Shown here piece after piece: positions 7,718 through 16,603 of a stretch of DNA of 64,000 nucleotides. A model generated the notes under the pieces. It saw only the letters and a program-made list of their open reading frames with translations. It did not search any database and was not told the DNA's origin. Where the stretch lies: positions 1,488,001-1,552,000 of the forward strand of contig NZ_LS483446.1 of the NCBI RefSeq assembly GCF_900476215.1. The letters run 5' to 3'. The first letter of the stretch is position 1, and each line of letters starts with the position of its first letter. Source of the stretch: Helicobacter mustelae (GTDB lineage Bacteria; Campylobacterota; Campylobacteria; Campylobacterales; Helicobacteraceae). Both the position numbers and the translations under genes were made by a program.

Positions 7718-9043
7718 ATGAATTCTGTAGAGAAATTACTCCAAACCCTCTGCCCTCATGGTGTGGAGTTTAAAACACTCGAGGAAGTTTTTACAATTGG
7801 AAATGGTTACACTCCATCAAAAAAGAATCCTGAATTTTGGGAGAATGGGAACATTCCTTGGTTTAGAATGGAAGACATCCGACAAAATGGCAGAATCCTA
7901 GAGGATTCTATTCAGCACATTACCCCAAAAGCTTTAAAAGGTGGGAAGCTATTCCCTAAGGGTTCGATTATCATCTCTACGACAGCAACCATAGGAGAAC
8001 ATGCTCTTTTAATCGTTGATTCCTTAGCGAATCAACGATTCACTTTTTTGAGTAAAAAAGTGAATTGTGATATTGCTCTGGATGAAAAATATTTTTTCTA
8101 TCATTGCTTTGTATTGGGAGAATGGTGTAGAAAGAATATCAATGTCTCAGGTTTTGCCTCTGTGGATATGGCTGCCTTTAGAAAATATAAGTTTCCCCTT
8201 CCCCCTCTGGAAGTCCAAAGAGAGATTGTGAAGATTTTAGACACATTTACAGAATTAAATACAGAATTAAATACAGAATTAAAGTTACGCAAAAAGCAGT
8301 ATGAATACTATCGCAATTGGCTGCTCTCTTTTGGCGATGTGGATGCAAGCAAAGAAGGAGCAGAGCAGAGACTAAGAGATAAATCCTATCCCAAAGCCCT
8401 CAAAGCATTGCTACTCTCTCTCTGCCCTCATGGTGTGGAGTTTAGGAAGTTGGGGGAGGTGGGGAGATTTACTAGAGGCAATGGACTTTTAAAAAGCAAT
8501 CTACAAACCCATGGCAAGCCCGTCGTGCATTATGGACAAATTTATACTCGGTATGGCCTTGCAACTGAGAAAACGATTTCATACGTTAGTGAAACTCTAT
8601 TTGCGAAATTAAAAAAAGCAAAACCCAAAGATATACTCATTGCTGTAACTTCAGAAAATGTAAAAGATGTGGGAAAAAGTACGGTGTGGCTAGGAGATGA
8701 AGAGGTAGCCTTTTCGGGCGAAATGTATAGCTATTCTACGGATCAGAATCCTAAGTTTATCGCCTATTATTTTCAAACTTCGAAATTTCAAAAAGAAAAG
8801 GAAAAGATAGTGACGGGGACTAAGGTTATACGCATCCATGAAGATGATTTAAAACAAATCAAAATCCCCCTTCCCCCTCTGGAAGTCCAAAGAGAGATTG
8901 TGAAGATTTTAGATGATTTCTCCACCCTCACAGAGGACCTTAGCTCTGGCATCCCTGCAGAGATTGCTGCAAGAAAAAAGCAATATGAATATTATCGTGA
9001 CAAACTACTCACCTTCACACCCCTCATAAAGGAGGGAGAATGA
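7718..9043 (+). CDS. hsdS: Type I restriction-modification specificity subunit (orphan)
   Basis: A 441-residue HsdS with the usual two halves. Each half opens with LCPHGVEF, carries a target-recognition domain, and closes with PLPPLEVQREIVKILD and a helical linker containing KKQYEYYR. The first linker holds the repeat TELNTELNTELK (residues 178-189). The protein would direct a methylase/restriction complex to a split DNA site, but no hsdM or hsdR is visible here. Exact DNA repeats mark both ends of each recognition domain: 25 bp at 7748 and 8420, 47 bp at 8195 and 8867, both pairs exactly 672 bp apart. The start ATG has GAGGAAGG upstream. Structured repeats flank the gene on both sides. It could serve an MTase elsewhere on the chromosome or be a silent cassette. 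Confidence 0.9.
   Translation: MNSVEKLLQTLCPHGVEFKTLEEVFTIGNGYTPSKKNPEFWENGNIPWFRMEDIRQNGRILEDSIQHITPKALKGGKLFPKGSIIISTTATIGEHALLIVDSLANQRFTFLSKKVNCDIALDEKYFFYHCFVLGEWCRKNINVSGFASVDMAAFRKYKFPLPPLEVQREIVKILDTFTELNTELNTELKLRKKQYEYYRNWLLSFGDVDASKEGAEQRLRDKSYPKALKALLLSLCPHGVEFRKLGEVGRFTRGNGLLKSNLQTHGKPVVHYGQIYTRYGLATEKTISYVSETLFAKLKKAKPKDILIAVTSENVKDVGKSTVWLGDEEVAFSGEMYSYSTDQNPKFIAYYFQTSKFQKEKEKIVTGTKVIRIHEDDLKQIKIPLPPLEVQREIVKILDDFSTLTEDLSSGIPAEIAARKKQYEYYRDKLLTFTPLIKEGE
7748..7772 (+). repeat. 25-bp direct repeat inside hsdS, copy 1 (partner 8420-8444)
   Basis: Identical to 8420-8444. It encodes the conserved LCPHGVEF that precedes each recognition domain and is positioned to let domains be exchanged by homologous recombination. 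Confidence 0.9.
8195..8241 (+). repeat. 47-bp direct repeat inside hsdS, copy 1 (partner 8867-8913)
   Basis: Identical to 8867-8913. It encodes PLPPLEVQREIVKIL at the end of each recognition domain. With the 25-bp repeat it brackets interchangeable segments of equal length. Confidence 0.9.
8249..8284 (+). repeat. Three tandem 12-bp repeats in the hsdS spacer
   Basis: ACAGAATTAAAT occurs twice and then once with a final G, encoding TELN-TELN-TELK. Gain or loss of a unit keeps the frame and would add or remove four residues from the central spacer, as with the TAEL repeats of EcoR124I and its two-versus-three-copy relative. Confidence 0.9.
8420..8444 (+). repeat. 25-bp direct repeat inside hsdS, copy 2
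   Basis: Exact match to 7748-7772; it begins the second half of HsdS. Confidence 0.9.
8867..8913 (+). repeat. 47-bp direct repeat inside hsdS, copy 2
   Basis: Exact match to 8195-8241; it ends the second recognition domain. Confidence 0.9.
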
Positions 9044-9059
9044 TGCTTTTAAGGCAGGG

Positions 9060-9392
9060 GGGTTCCCTACCCTCACTCCAACCCCATAAAAAGGATGGGC
9101 CGCGTAGGGTGGTGTGGTTGCAATGCACGGGCACAAGTGGGAGCATTGTGAAAAATCCCTGTGGGCGTATGCCACGATAAAAAGTAGAGCGTGTAGGGGT
9201 GGGGGTACGACATAGGGGGAGGGAGCGACTTTGCCATATAAGCCCCTCCCCCTTGTCAAAGAAAGAACCTCCCTCGGGTTATTCGAGGAAAAAGCAGCCG
9301 CTCAGGGGGTGGAAAAAACCCACGGGTTATTTAAGGAAAGAGATTTTTAAGAAAGTGTAAAAGAAGAGGGGAGTGATAAACCCCTGCAAGGG
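9060..9392. repeat. Dispersed hairpin repeat, copy 3
   Basis: Copy 3 starts just after hsdS. It shares GGGCCGCGTAGGGTGGTGTG, CACGGGCACAAGTGGGAGCAT and AAAAAGTAGAGC with copy 2, and has the inverted repeat AGGGGGAGGG (9214-9223) / CCCTCCCCCT (9244-9253) around a TTTGCCAT loop. GGTTATTCGAGG mini-hairpins follow. It fills the hsdS-czcA gap; no gene is seen. Confidence 0.75.
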
Positions 9393-9394
9393 TG

Positions 9395-9428
9395 GCAAAT
9401 AAAGCCTTTAAAAAAATCCTTTATTTGC
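9395..9428 (-). terminator. Perfect 10-bp stem-loop overlapping the czcA stop codon
   Basis: GCAAATAAAG and CTTTATTTGC form a perfect stem with a T-rich loop at the 3' end of czcA. No T-run follows on the minus strand, so it may stabilise the 3' end rather than act as a classic terminator. Confidence 0.45.
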
Positions 9429-12400
9429 GCTTTTGGTCTGTGAGTTTTTCTGTAAATTTCTGTAGCACATACAGGCATACAGGTACGATAAAAAGCGTGA
9501 GGATCATCGAGCTCACCACCCCTCCGAGCATGGGTGCGGCGATGCGCTTCATGACTTCATTGCCTACGCCATTATTAAACATAATGGGAAGGAGCGAGCA
9601 GACCAAAGAAAGCACAGTCATGAGTTTGGGGCGCACACGCTTGGCCGCACCTTCAATGATGCAAGACTCAAGCCCTCCGCCATATTCCTTTCGTTTTTGC
9701 AATGCAGAATCCAGATAGACCATCATCACGATAGAAGTCTCAGCCGCCACGCCAAGAAGCGCTAAAAATCCCACAATCACGGCCACACTGAGATTGTATC
9801 CCAGCAAGTCGATGGCCAAAAGCCCGCCAAAGATCGCAAAGGGTAGCGTGAAAAATACCACGATGGCATAGGTGAGATTTTGCAGGGCCAACAAAATGAG
9901 TAAAAACACTAGGAAAATGGTGAGGGGAATGACAAATTTCATTGTGTTTAGGGATTTCTCCAAATATTCACTTTCCCCAGAAAATTCATAATAATAACCA
10001 CTTGGCAATTTGAGACTAGAAAGCAATTTGCTCGCATCGCGCTTGTAGGTATCTGCACTCACTCCAGTCTTTGGGGTGATGTAGACAAAATTCACCTTCA
10101 ACCCACCCTCGCTCTTGAGCTCTAGGGACATTTGTCTCTCTTGTATCTGACCAAGATCTAAGAGTGGAACAAAACCATAATCTGTCTTGATATAGAGCTC
10201 TCTTAGTGCCCTTAATCTATCTCTCTGCACATCAACAAAACGCAGACTCAAGGCATAGCGCTCCACTCCATCAATGATGGTAGAGACCTTAGCACCACCC
10301 ACTCCTTGCGCGATGAAACTAAGTACCTGCTCCTTTGTGATGCCATAATAAGCAAGCTTTTGATTATCTAGCGTAATGTCTATAAAAAACCCCTTATTAC
10401 TGCGCTCAGCAAACACAGAAAGACTGCCAGGATAGCTAGATAATCGCGATTCAATCTGGCCAGAGATCTCTTGGAGCTTGTCGCTATCATTGCCAAAGAC
10501 CTTGATGCCAAGGGGGGTGCGAATGCCTGTGAGCAGCATGTCAATGCGCCCTTTGATGGGGTAGGTCCAGGAATTGGTCAACCCCTTTACCTGCAGGGCT
10601 TTTTCAAATTCATTGCGCAGCTTTTGCATGTCCATGCCCTTGCGCCATTGGTTTTTGGGTTTGAAGGTGATGAAGGTCTCAATCATAGCCAGCGGTGCTG
10701 GATCTGTGGGGGTGTTGGCACTTCCTACCTTGCCAAAGACACTCTCCACCTCAGGAAAGGATTTTAAAATCTTGTCAGTTTTGACCAAAAATGCGCGCGC
10801 GCTCTCTACATTGGCCCCATAGCTTGTCACAGGCATATAAATCATCACTCCCTCATCAAGTGGGGGCATGAATTCCCATTTTTGATGGGGATAGAGATAG
10901 ACCATATAACCAATCCCCGCCGCACAAAGCCCCAAAAAAATATAATCAAATCGCAGGGCAAGTTTCAAAGCTGGCGTATAAAGGCGCATGAAAAAGGCAC
11001 TAAGGATGTTTTTCTCTTCAGGCAGGATCTTGCCCTGGATAAGGTAAAACATCAAAATGGGCACCAAGGTAATGGAGAGCAAAGCGCCAAAAATCATTGC
11101 AAAAGTCTTGGTGAATGCCAGCGGGGCAAAGAGCTTGCCCTCCTGGCCATTGAGCCCAAAAATAGGCAGGAAGGAAATGGTGATAATCATCAAAGCAAAA
11201 AACACAGCCCCACCCACCTGAGAGCTTGCATGAATGATGGCATGCATCCTGTCTTTTGCAGTATGGGGAGTGGGAAGGGCAAGGAGATGTTTATGCGCAT
11301 TTTCCACCATGACGATGGCTGCATCTACCATCGCACCAATGGCAATCGCAATACCCCCAAGGCTCATGATATTGGAAGTGATGCCAAAAATCTTCATCAA
11401 TAAAAAGCTAAAGAGCACACACAAAGGCAGCGTGATAACAATCACAAGGGCACTGCGCAAATGCCACAAAAACAAAATCACAATCAACAAAACAATAACA
11501 CATTCCTCTAGCAGGGTATGCCAGAGATTGTCGATGGCCTGCTGAATAAAATCACTGCGATCATACACAGGCGTGATTTGCACATTGGGATTTTCTTTTG
11601 CAATTTGCTCTAGGCGCTTTTTAATTGCCCTAATCACCCCAAAAGTATCTGCCCCATAGCGCACCAAAACAATCCCCCCCACTACCTCGCCTTCTCCATT
11701 GAGGTCAGCAATGCCTCTCCTGGCTGAGGGCGTGAGTACGACCTGGGCTATGTCTCCTACTCTAAGGGGGATAGAGTTTTTTGTTTTCACCATCACATTT
11801 GCGATGTCTTGTTGATTTTTGAGATAGCCACTAGCATTTACGACTTTTTCAAATCCACTCTGCAAGATCACGCCCCCACCTGTGTCATTATTGGCCTTTT
11901 TGATGGCATTGACCACCTCATCAAATCCGATGTTATACTGCACCAATTTATCATTATCAATGCGCACTTCATAGTTTTTCTCAAATCCCCCCACGCTAGC
12001 CACCTCACTCACCCCATCCACGCCAAGCAAACTGTATTTATAATAAAAATCCTGCAACGCTTTAAGCTCTTGGAGGGTTTTTGTCTTGCTAGAAAGCGCA
12101 TAGATAAAGGCCCAGCCAATCCCGCTAGAATCCGATCCAAGTGTGATTTTTGCCTCTTTGGGTAGATTTGGGAGAATGGCGGTTATCTTTTCTAAAATCC
12201 TGCTATTTGCCCAATAAATGTCTGTGCCATCTTTGAAAATCACATACACAAGGCCCTTGCCAAAGCTACTCATCCCACGCACAACATCCACACGTGGCAC
12301 ACTCATGAGCGTGGAGGTGAGCAAGAAATTCACCTGTTCATCAATGACTTTGGGAGATTGTCCCTCATAATCAATCTGCAAAATCACCTGCACGGGACTG

Positions 12401-12525
12401 ATATCTGGCAGCGCATCTAGCGGGGTATTTCGCAAGGCCCAAATAGATGCGATTAAAAGCAAAAAAATAACCCCTAGCACAAAATATTTGAAACGAAGCG
12501 AAAGAGAGATGATAAAATGAATCAT
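9421..12525 (-). CDS. czcA: HME-RND copper/silver efflux pump (CzcA/CusA type)
   Basis: A 1034-residue RND proton antiporter: first membrane helix at the N-terminus, two large periplasmic loops, a central helix block around residues 340-540 and another near 870-1020. The diagnostic helix-4 motif is AIGAMVDAAIVMVENAHK with the proton-relay Asp at residue 401. This is the wording of the monovalent Cu(I)/Ag(I) pumps (CusA), not the DFGxxxDG wording of Co/Zn/Cd pumps. It would expel copper through CzcB and CrdB across both membranes. The start overlaps the czcB stop as ATGA. Orthologous in order to H. pylori HP1329, which also carries the hef efflux naming. Confidence 0.92.
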   Translation of the reverse strand: MIHFIISLSLRFKYFVLGVIFLLLIASIWALRNTPLDALPDISPVQVILQIDYEGQSPKVIDEQVNFLLTSTLMSVPRVDVVRGMSSFGKGLVYVIFKDGTDIYWANSRILEKITAILPNLPKEAKITLGSDSSGIGWAFIYALSSKTKTLQELKALQDFYYKYSLLGVDGVSEVASVGGFEKNYEVRIDNDKLVQYNIGFDEVVNAIKKANNDTGGGVILQSGFEKVVNASGYLKNQQDIANVMVKTKNSIPLRVGDIAQVVLTPSARRGIADLNGEGEVVGGIVLVRYGADTFGVIRAIKKRLEQIAKENPNVQITPVYDRSDFIQQAIDNLWHTLLEECVIVLLIVILFLWHLRSALVIVITLPLCVLFSFLLMKIFGITSNIMSLGGIAIAIGAMVDAAIVMVENAHKHLLALPTPHTAKDRMHAIIHASSQVGGAVFFALMIITISFLPIFGLNGQEGKLFAPLAFTKTFAMIFGALLSITLVPILMFYLIQGKILPEEKNILSAFFMRLYTPALKLALRFDYIFLGLCAAGIGYMVYLYPHQKWEFMPPLDEGVMIYMPVTSYGANVESARAFLVKTDKILKSFPEVESVFGKVGSANTPTDPAPLAMIETFITFKPKNQWRKGMDMQKLRNEFEKALQVKGLTNSWTYPIKGRIDMLLTGIRTPLGIKVFGNDSDKLQEISGQIESRLSSYPGSLSVFAERSNKGFFIDITLDNQKLAYYGITKEQVLSFIAQGVGGAKVSTIIDGVERYALSLRFVDVQRDRLRALRELYIKTDYGFVPLLDLGQIQERQMSLELKSEGGLKVNFVYITPKTGVSADTYKRDASKLLSSLKLPSGYYYEFSGESEYLEKSLNTMKFVIPLTIFLVFLLILLALQNLTYAIVVFFTLPFAIFGGLLAIDLLGYNLSVAVIVGFLALLGVAAETSIVMMVYLDSALQKRKEYGGGLESCIIEGAAKRVRPKLMTVLSLVCSLLPIMFNNGVGNEVMKRIAAPMLGGVVSSMILTLFIVPVCLYVLQKFTEKLTDQKRK

Positions 12526-13703
12526 TCATAATCTCCATTATTTTGCGCATCTGCATCAAGCATGAATAAAGAATCCTTGGCAATCTCTACACCTGCATCC
12601 ACGCCAGAGAGGATCTCATAATCACCGTTTTCCAGTCTTCTAGCAGTGATTTTTGTGGGGGTGAATTGCTCCCCATCCTTGACAAATACATAAAGTTGGT
12701 TATTTCTAGAAATAACCGCATCGCTGGGCGCTATGAGCATTTTGCGCGGTGGCAGGGAGAGATGGGCGATGCCAAAGAGATTGGGAAAGAGCCTTAGGTC
12801 TTTGTTATCTGCCAAAAAGCGCACCTGCAAAAATTTACTATCAGGATCGACATTGGGAAGGATCTGGAGGAATTGCAAAACAAAGCTCTGTGGCATGCCC
12901 TGGCTAGAAAATCGCGCAGTAGAGAATTTCTCAAGCCTATCACCAGCATTATTATGGGTAGAATTTTTTACCTCCGCACTAGGATCTAGGGTTGTTGTAG
13001 GCATGGCTTTATCTCCCTTGGTAGACTCAGATTTAGCCCTCTTATCAGGCGCTGCCATGAGGCTTGGATTTTTCTGGGCATTTTTGGCTGGGCTGATGGC
13101 AGTGGGGTTTTTGAGATCTGAGGGATTTTTTTGGGCAGAATCTTGCACAAATTCCTGCAAAAATTCACGCGCACTCTGGGGCACCTGCACAATCACCCAC
13201 ACCTTTGAGAGATCTATAAGCTTATAGAGCGTCTCGCCCTTTTTGATGAATTGACCCTGGGTAATGTTTTTTTCCATCACAAAGCCCTCAGACTGGCTAA
13301 AAAATGGCAGCACATTCTGTGCTTTTTTATTCTTGGTGATAGCTTGTAGAATGTCTTTTTCCACGCCTAGGAGTTGCAGCTTTTCTGCGAGATTTTTTGC
13401 ATTGTTGTTGAATTTGAGCGCATTGATGTATTCATTTTGCACTGCCAAAAGCTCAGGGGAATAGAGCCTATAGAGGGGTTGGCCTTTGTGCACGAGATTG
13501 TAGCTATCTTTGAGTTCCAGCTCTTCTACAAAACCATCAAGGCGCGTAGTGATGGTAGAAATCCTGCTATCATCTGGAGCTACCAAGGCATAGAATTTGC
13601 GCTCTTTTGCCACCTCTTTCATTTCCAAAACCATGGTTTTTTGATAGAACTGAGCAAAACACAGGGCATAAAACAATAAAAAACACCAAATTTTTTTCAT
13701 CAT
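12522..13703 (-). CDS. czcB: CusB/CzcB-type periplasmic adaptor
   Basis: The 393-residue adaptor has a signal peptide (MMKKIWCFLLFYALCFAQ), then the CusB-like sequence RLDGFVEELELKDSYNLVHKG and YSPELLAVQNEY, and a C-terminal domain that includes DAVISRNNQLYVFV. It links the RND pump to the outer-membrane channel and may hand over copper. Residues 186-257 are a low-complexity Ala/Lys/Ser/Asn/Pro-rich insertion inside the beta domain, unusual for the family and probably an exposed loop. The start overlaps the crdB stop; ATG 13703 and ATG 13700 are both possible. Same order as H. pylori HP1328. Confidence 0.88.
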   Translation of the reverse strand: MMKKIWCFLLFYALCFAQFYQKTMVLEMKEVAKERKFYALVAPDDSRISTITTRLDGFVEELELKDSYNLVHKGQPLYRLYSPELLAVQNEYINALKFNNNAKNLAEKLQLLGVEKDILQAITKNKKAQNVLPFFSQSEGFVMEKNITQGQFIKKGETLYKLIDLSKVWVIVQVPQSAREFLQEFVQDSAQKNPSDLKNPTAISPAKNAQKNPSLMAAPDKRAKSESTKGDKAMPTTTLDPSAEVKNSTHNNAGDRLEKFSTARFSSQGMPQSFVLQFLQILPNVDPDSKFLQVRFLADNKDLRLFPNLFGIAHLSLPPRKMLIAPSDAVISRNNQLYVFVKDGEQFTPTKITARRLENGDYEILSGVDAGVEIAKDSLFMLDADAQNNGDYE

Positions 13704-14869
13704 AGATCTCCTAGACTCTCAAGCTCCACATAGGCACCATAAATACTCCCCAGCACATCAATTCTTAGCAATTGGCTATCTAGCAGCTCATTAAGCGCAG
13801 AATAATACTCCTGCACCGAGGCAGTGGTGGAGAGATTACTGCTATAGAGATTGGTGAGTTTTTGATTTTGTGGGATTAGGACTTTTTCTATCAAACCTAG
13901 CTCCCTTTGCTTTTTTTGCAGGATATTTTGCAGGCGATGGATTTGGCTTTTGATGCTATTTTCTTTGTCGACATACGCATCACTCTCAAGCTGAGCGCTC
14001 TTTCTTGCATTTTGCAGCATCAGTCTTTCTTTGCCATAAACTGGCAGCGAGAAGGTGAGAGAGAAATTCATGTAATCACTTTGCACCTGGCGATAAAAAT
14101 ATCCAATGCCAATGGTAGGATCGCTCAAAAAATTCCTTTTAGCCAGCGCCACATCTTTTGCAGCAATCTTTTGTCTGAGCTGCTGAATCTCTAACTCATA
14201 GGCATGTTTATAATAATCTGGTGGAAAATCTGTGCGAAAGTCCATCACAAAACCCACATCATCATAATCCCCAAAACTCGCCTCGCTAAGATCTATCATC
14301 TCGCTTTTTGTGTTTTCTTCTAGTTGATTGAGCTTTATCTCTAGTTTTGTTTGCAAAATCTCTAGATTGTACACCTTTGCTAGAGGGATGCTATCTGAGC
14401 TAGATTGCAGCTGCTCTTTGAGGATGGTGAGATTTTTTTTGGTGGCTTGTAGGATGCTAATGCGCGTTTTGTTTTGATAATTTCTAATCATGCTAAGCTT
14501 GACTTTTTTGATGAGATTTTTGCGCAGTGCTTTGAGCTCTAGCATCTTGATTTGCTTTTGCAGGGAAAATTTCTGAGACTCTAGGGGTTTTTTTGCAAAG
14601 AGATCGACTTTTTGCAAGAGAGTCACACCAATGCTTTGCATCTGACTTCCGCGATAGGCCGGATCCCTTAGATCCAAAACATTATAGCGGGCATCCAAAT
14701 TGGGGTTCTCCCATTTTCTAGCAATTCTTGCCTGCAATTCCAACTGCTCGATTTGGGTTTGCAAGATCTTGATTTGGGCATTGTTTTGCATGGCCTTTTG
14801 GATGATGGCCTCAAGACTGCTCTGTGCAAAAAGCACAAGGGGCAAACACAAAAGCGCCAAAATCCTCAT
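13700..14869 (-). CDS. crdB: CrdB, TolC/CusC-like outer-membrane channel for copper efflux
   Basis: 389 residues with a signal peptide (MRILALLCLPLVLFAQ) followed by long helical repeats (QIKILQTQIEQLELQARIA and similar) typical of outer membrane efflux proteins. It is short for a TolC homologue but in the range of HP1327 of H. pylori. It lies between crdA (13-base gap) and czcB (4-base overlap), so the three pump parts are made together. The role is the exit duct for copper. Confidence 0.85.
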   Translation of the reverse strand: MRILALLCLPLVLFAQSSLEAIIQKAMQNNAQIKILQTQIEQLELQARIARKWENPNLDARYNVLDLRDPAYRGSQMQSIGVTLLQKVDLFAKKPLESQKFSLQKQIKMLELKALRKNLIKKVKLSMIRNYQNKTRISILQATKKNLTILKEQLQSSSDSIPLAKVYNLEILQTKLEIKLNQLEENTKSEMIDLSEASFGDYDDVGFVMDFRTDFPPDYYKHAYELEIQQLRQKIAAKDVALAKRNFLSDPTIGIGYFYRQVQSDYMNFSLTFSLPVYGKERLMLQNARKSAQLESDAYVDKENSIKSQIHRLQNILQKKQRELGLIEKVLIPQNQKLTNLYSSNLSTTASVQEYYSALNELLDSQLLRIDVLGSIYGAYVELESLGDL

Positions 14870-14882
14870 GCTAAAAAATCCC

Positions 14883-15239
14883 TTAGAAATCTATGCTGCT
14901 TTTGTAGTTATAGACTTTTCCATCCACTTCTATACTAAAGCGCAACTGCCAAGTGCCACCATGGGGAAAATTGAGTTTGGCCACATAGCCATCACCCTGC
15001 TCTTTTGCCTCAGCCCTAAAATCCATCTTTGGCATGCCTGGCATAGGTGGCATCACCACACGGATCTTGATTTTAGCCGCGCTAACAAATTTCCCATCTT
15101 TTTGCAAAGAGATCACAACCTCATTGTCTCCGCTGCTAAAGGGCTTTTTTGGGTGAAAGTCGATGTTCATATCCCCTACTTTTCCACCTTGAGCAAACAA
15201 TCCTGCACAAAACAACAAAATTAAAAAAATCTTTTTCAT
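14883..15239 (-). CDS. crdA: CrdA, secreted copper resistance determinant
   Basis: A 118-residue protein with a signal peptide (MKKIFLILLFCAGLFAQ) and one YtkA/FixH-like beta domain. The segment VVMPPMPGMPKMDF is Met-rich and a plausible copper ligand set. In H. pylori, crdA (HP1326) is induced by copper through CrdRS and precedes crdB-czcB-czcA, exactly as here. ATG 15239 is chosen because AAGGAG sits five bases upstream; a GTG two codons earlier is possible. A TACAAT about 30 bases upstream is a candidate -10, so crdA could have its own promoter inside the 59-base gap after the kinase gene. Confidence 0.88.
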   Translation of the reverse strand: MKKIFLILLFCAGLFAQGGKVGDMNIDFHPKKPFSSGDNEVVISLQKDGKFVSAAKIKIRVVMPPMPGMPKMDFRAEAKEQGDGYVAKLNFPHGGTWQLRFSIEVDGKVYNYKSSIDF

Positions 15240-15298
15240 AATCACTCCTTAAAAAATTTCGCGCATTGTAGAAATCTTTTGTGGAATATGTGTGGAAT

Positions 15299-16603
15299 CT
15301 AAAAAAATATTTCAAAGGTATTGAGATTATCTTGTGTGCTAATCACAAAAGTATAATGATGGCTAAGTGCAACCTTTTGAACGATATCAAGCCCGATGCC
15401 ATAGCCCTTGGTGCGAGAATTTTGGCGAAAATAGCGCATTTTAATCTGATCTTTTATGGAGGGATCGATGAGCTCGCCGCTATTTTGGATGCGAAGGCGC
15501 GTAGCAGAGAGTGCGATAAAAATCCGCCCATTTTGCTCATTGTATTTGATGGCATTGCTTAGCAAATTATCTAGCATCCTTGTGATTGACTCTCTATCAG
15601 CAAACAACACACAAGGGGAGAGATCTGTTTGTATGCGCAGGGATTTGGAGAGAAAATGCTCCTCAAACATCTCCAACCTCAAACCCAATAATGCCAAAAA
15701 ATCGATGTGCTCTTTTTGCTCCCCCGCCTCGCCCAAAAACAAAAAAGTGAGATTGTTATAGAGAAATTCAATCCTCTTGCAGGCCTGCTCTATGCGTGAG
15801 AGCTTGCGATTATTTACGCCATTTTTGAGCGAATTGGCACTCATCAAAAGTGCTGAAATGGGGGTATTTAGCTCATGGGTGATGTCTTTGATAAAATGAT
15901 CTAGCAACTCCAAACCCTGGCGCACAGGCTGCAAAAACATCCTGCCTAAAATCACACCAAAAACAAGCACCAGCCCCAAAGAAATCCCCGCACCCAAAAC
16001 AAGAAAAAAAATCAGCCGCGCAGTTTCCTCTCCAAAATCCCTCTGAATCAAAATCCAAGCAATGCCAAGATGCCCAAATGCGCTATTATCAAGCAAATAG
16101 GCATGATGGCCCTGCACAAAAAATCGCTTTTTACTCTCAATAAATGGCAGATTTCCATAGAGATTTTTTTTGTTGGCATCAAAAAGTGAAATCTGGATTT
16201 TACTGCCATTTTGAGGCATGGGATTTTGCTGGCTATCATGCAAATTGTGGCCGGGGGTATTTTTCTCAAAGGGCAATGATGGGGAGTTTTTATGACTAGG
16301 GCTTTGTGATATGCTAGAAGAGATTTGAGCTGTGAGCCCCTGCAAGATTTTTGGATCAAAAACCCGCCTTCCGCTCATGTGCTCAAAGGTGGCAATTTGG
16401 GCAATTTTTGAACTCTGCAAGAGCATTTGATTGTAGGCATTTTTTTGGATCTGGTTTTTTTCAATGACAAAAACCAAAAACACAATGCCAATGATAAGAA
16501 TCAAAGAAGAACTGATATAAAATCCCAAAAAGCGCGCGAGCGAGCGCTTTTCATAAGCTGTTAAAACGATAGCCGCTCCCCTTGGAATTGGTGATTTTTT
16601 CAA
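15299..16603 (-). CDS. crdS: CrdS-like sensor histidine kinase
   Basis: Two membrane helices (about residues 27-47 and 194-216) enclose a periplasmic sensor of about 145 residues. The cytoplasmic part has a dimerisation/phosphoacceptor motif DITHELNTP with His243, the N box DNLLSNAIKYN and the G box KGYGIGLDIV. The sensor contains a His/Ser/Pro/Asn-rich stretch (SQSPSHKNSPSLPFEKN and onward). The start appears to be TTG 16603, overlapping crdR by 53 bases, with no nearer start available. Position directly upstream of crdA makes the CrdS assignment strong by context; sequence alone says only a histidine kinase. Confidence 0.82.
   Translation of the reverse strand: MKKSPIPRGAAIVLTAYEKRSLARFLGFYISSSLILIIGIVFLVFVIEKNQIQKNAYNQMLLQSSKIAQIATFEHMSGRRVFDPKILQGLTAQISSSISQSPSHKNSPSLPFEKNTPGHNLHDSQQNPMPQNGSKIQISLFDANKKNLYGNLPFIESKKRFFVQGHHAYLLDNSAFGHLGIAWILIQRDFGEETARLIFFLVLGAGISLGLVLVFGVILGRMFLQPVRQGLELLDHFIKDITHELNTPISALLMSANSLKNGVNNRKLSRIEQACKRIEFLYNNLTFLFLGEAGEQKEHIDFLALLGLRLEMFEEHFLSKSLRIQTDLSPCVLFADRESITRMLDNLLSNAIKYNEQNGRIFIALSATRLRIQNSGELIDPSIKDQIKMRYFRQNSRTKGYGIGLDIVQKVALSHHYTFVISTQDNLNTFEIFF

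Noticed and set aside
10882-11403. 173-codon plus-strand frame
   Set aside because: It lies wholly antisense to czcA and has no domain resemblance.
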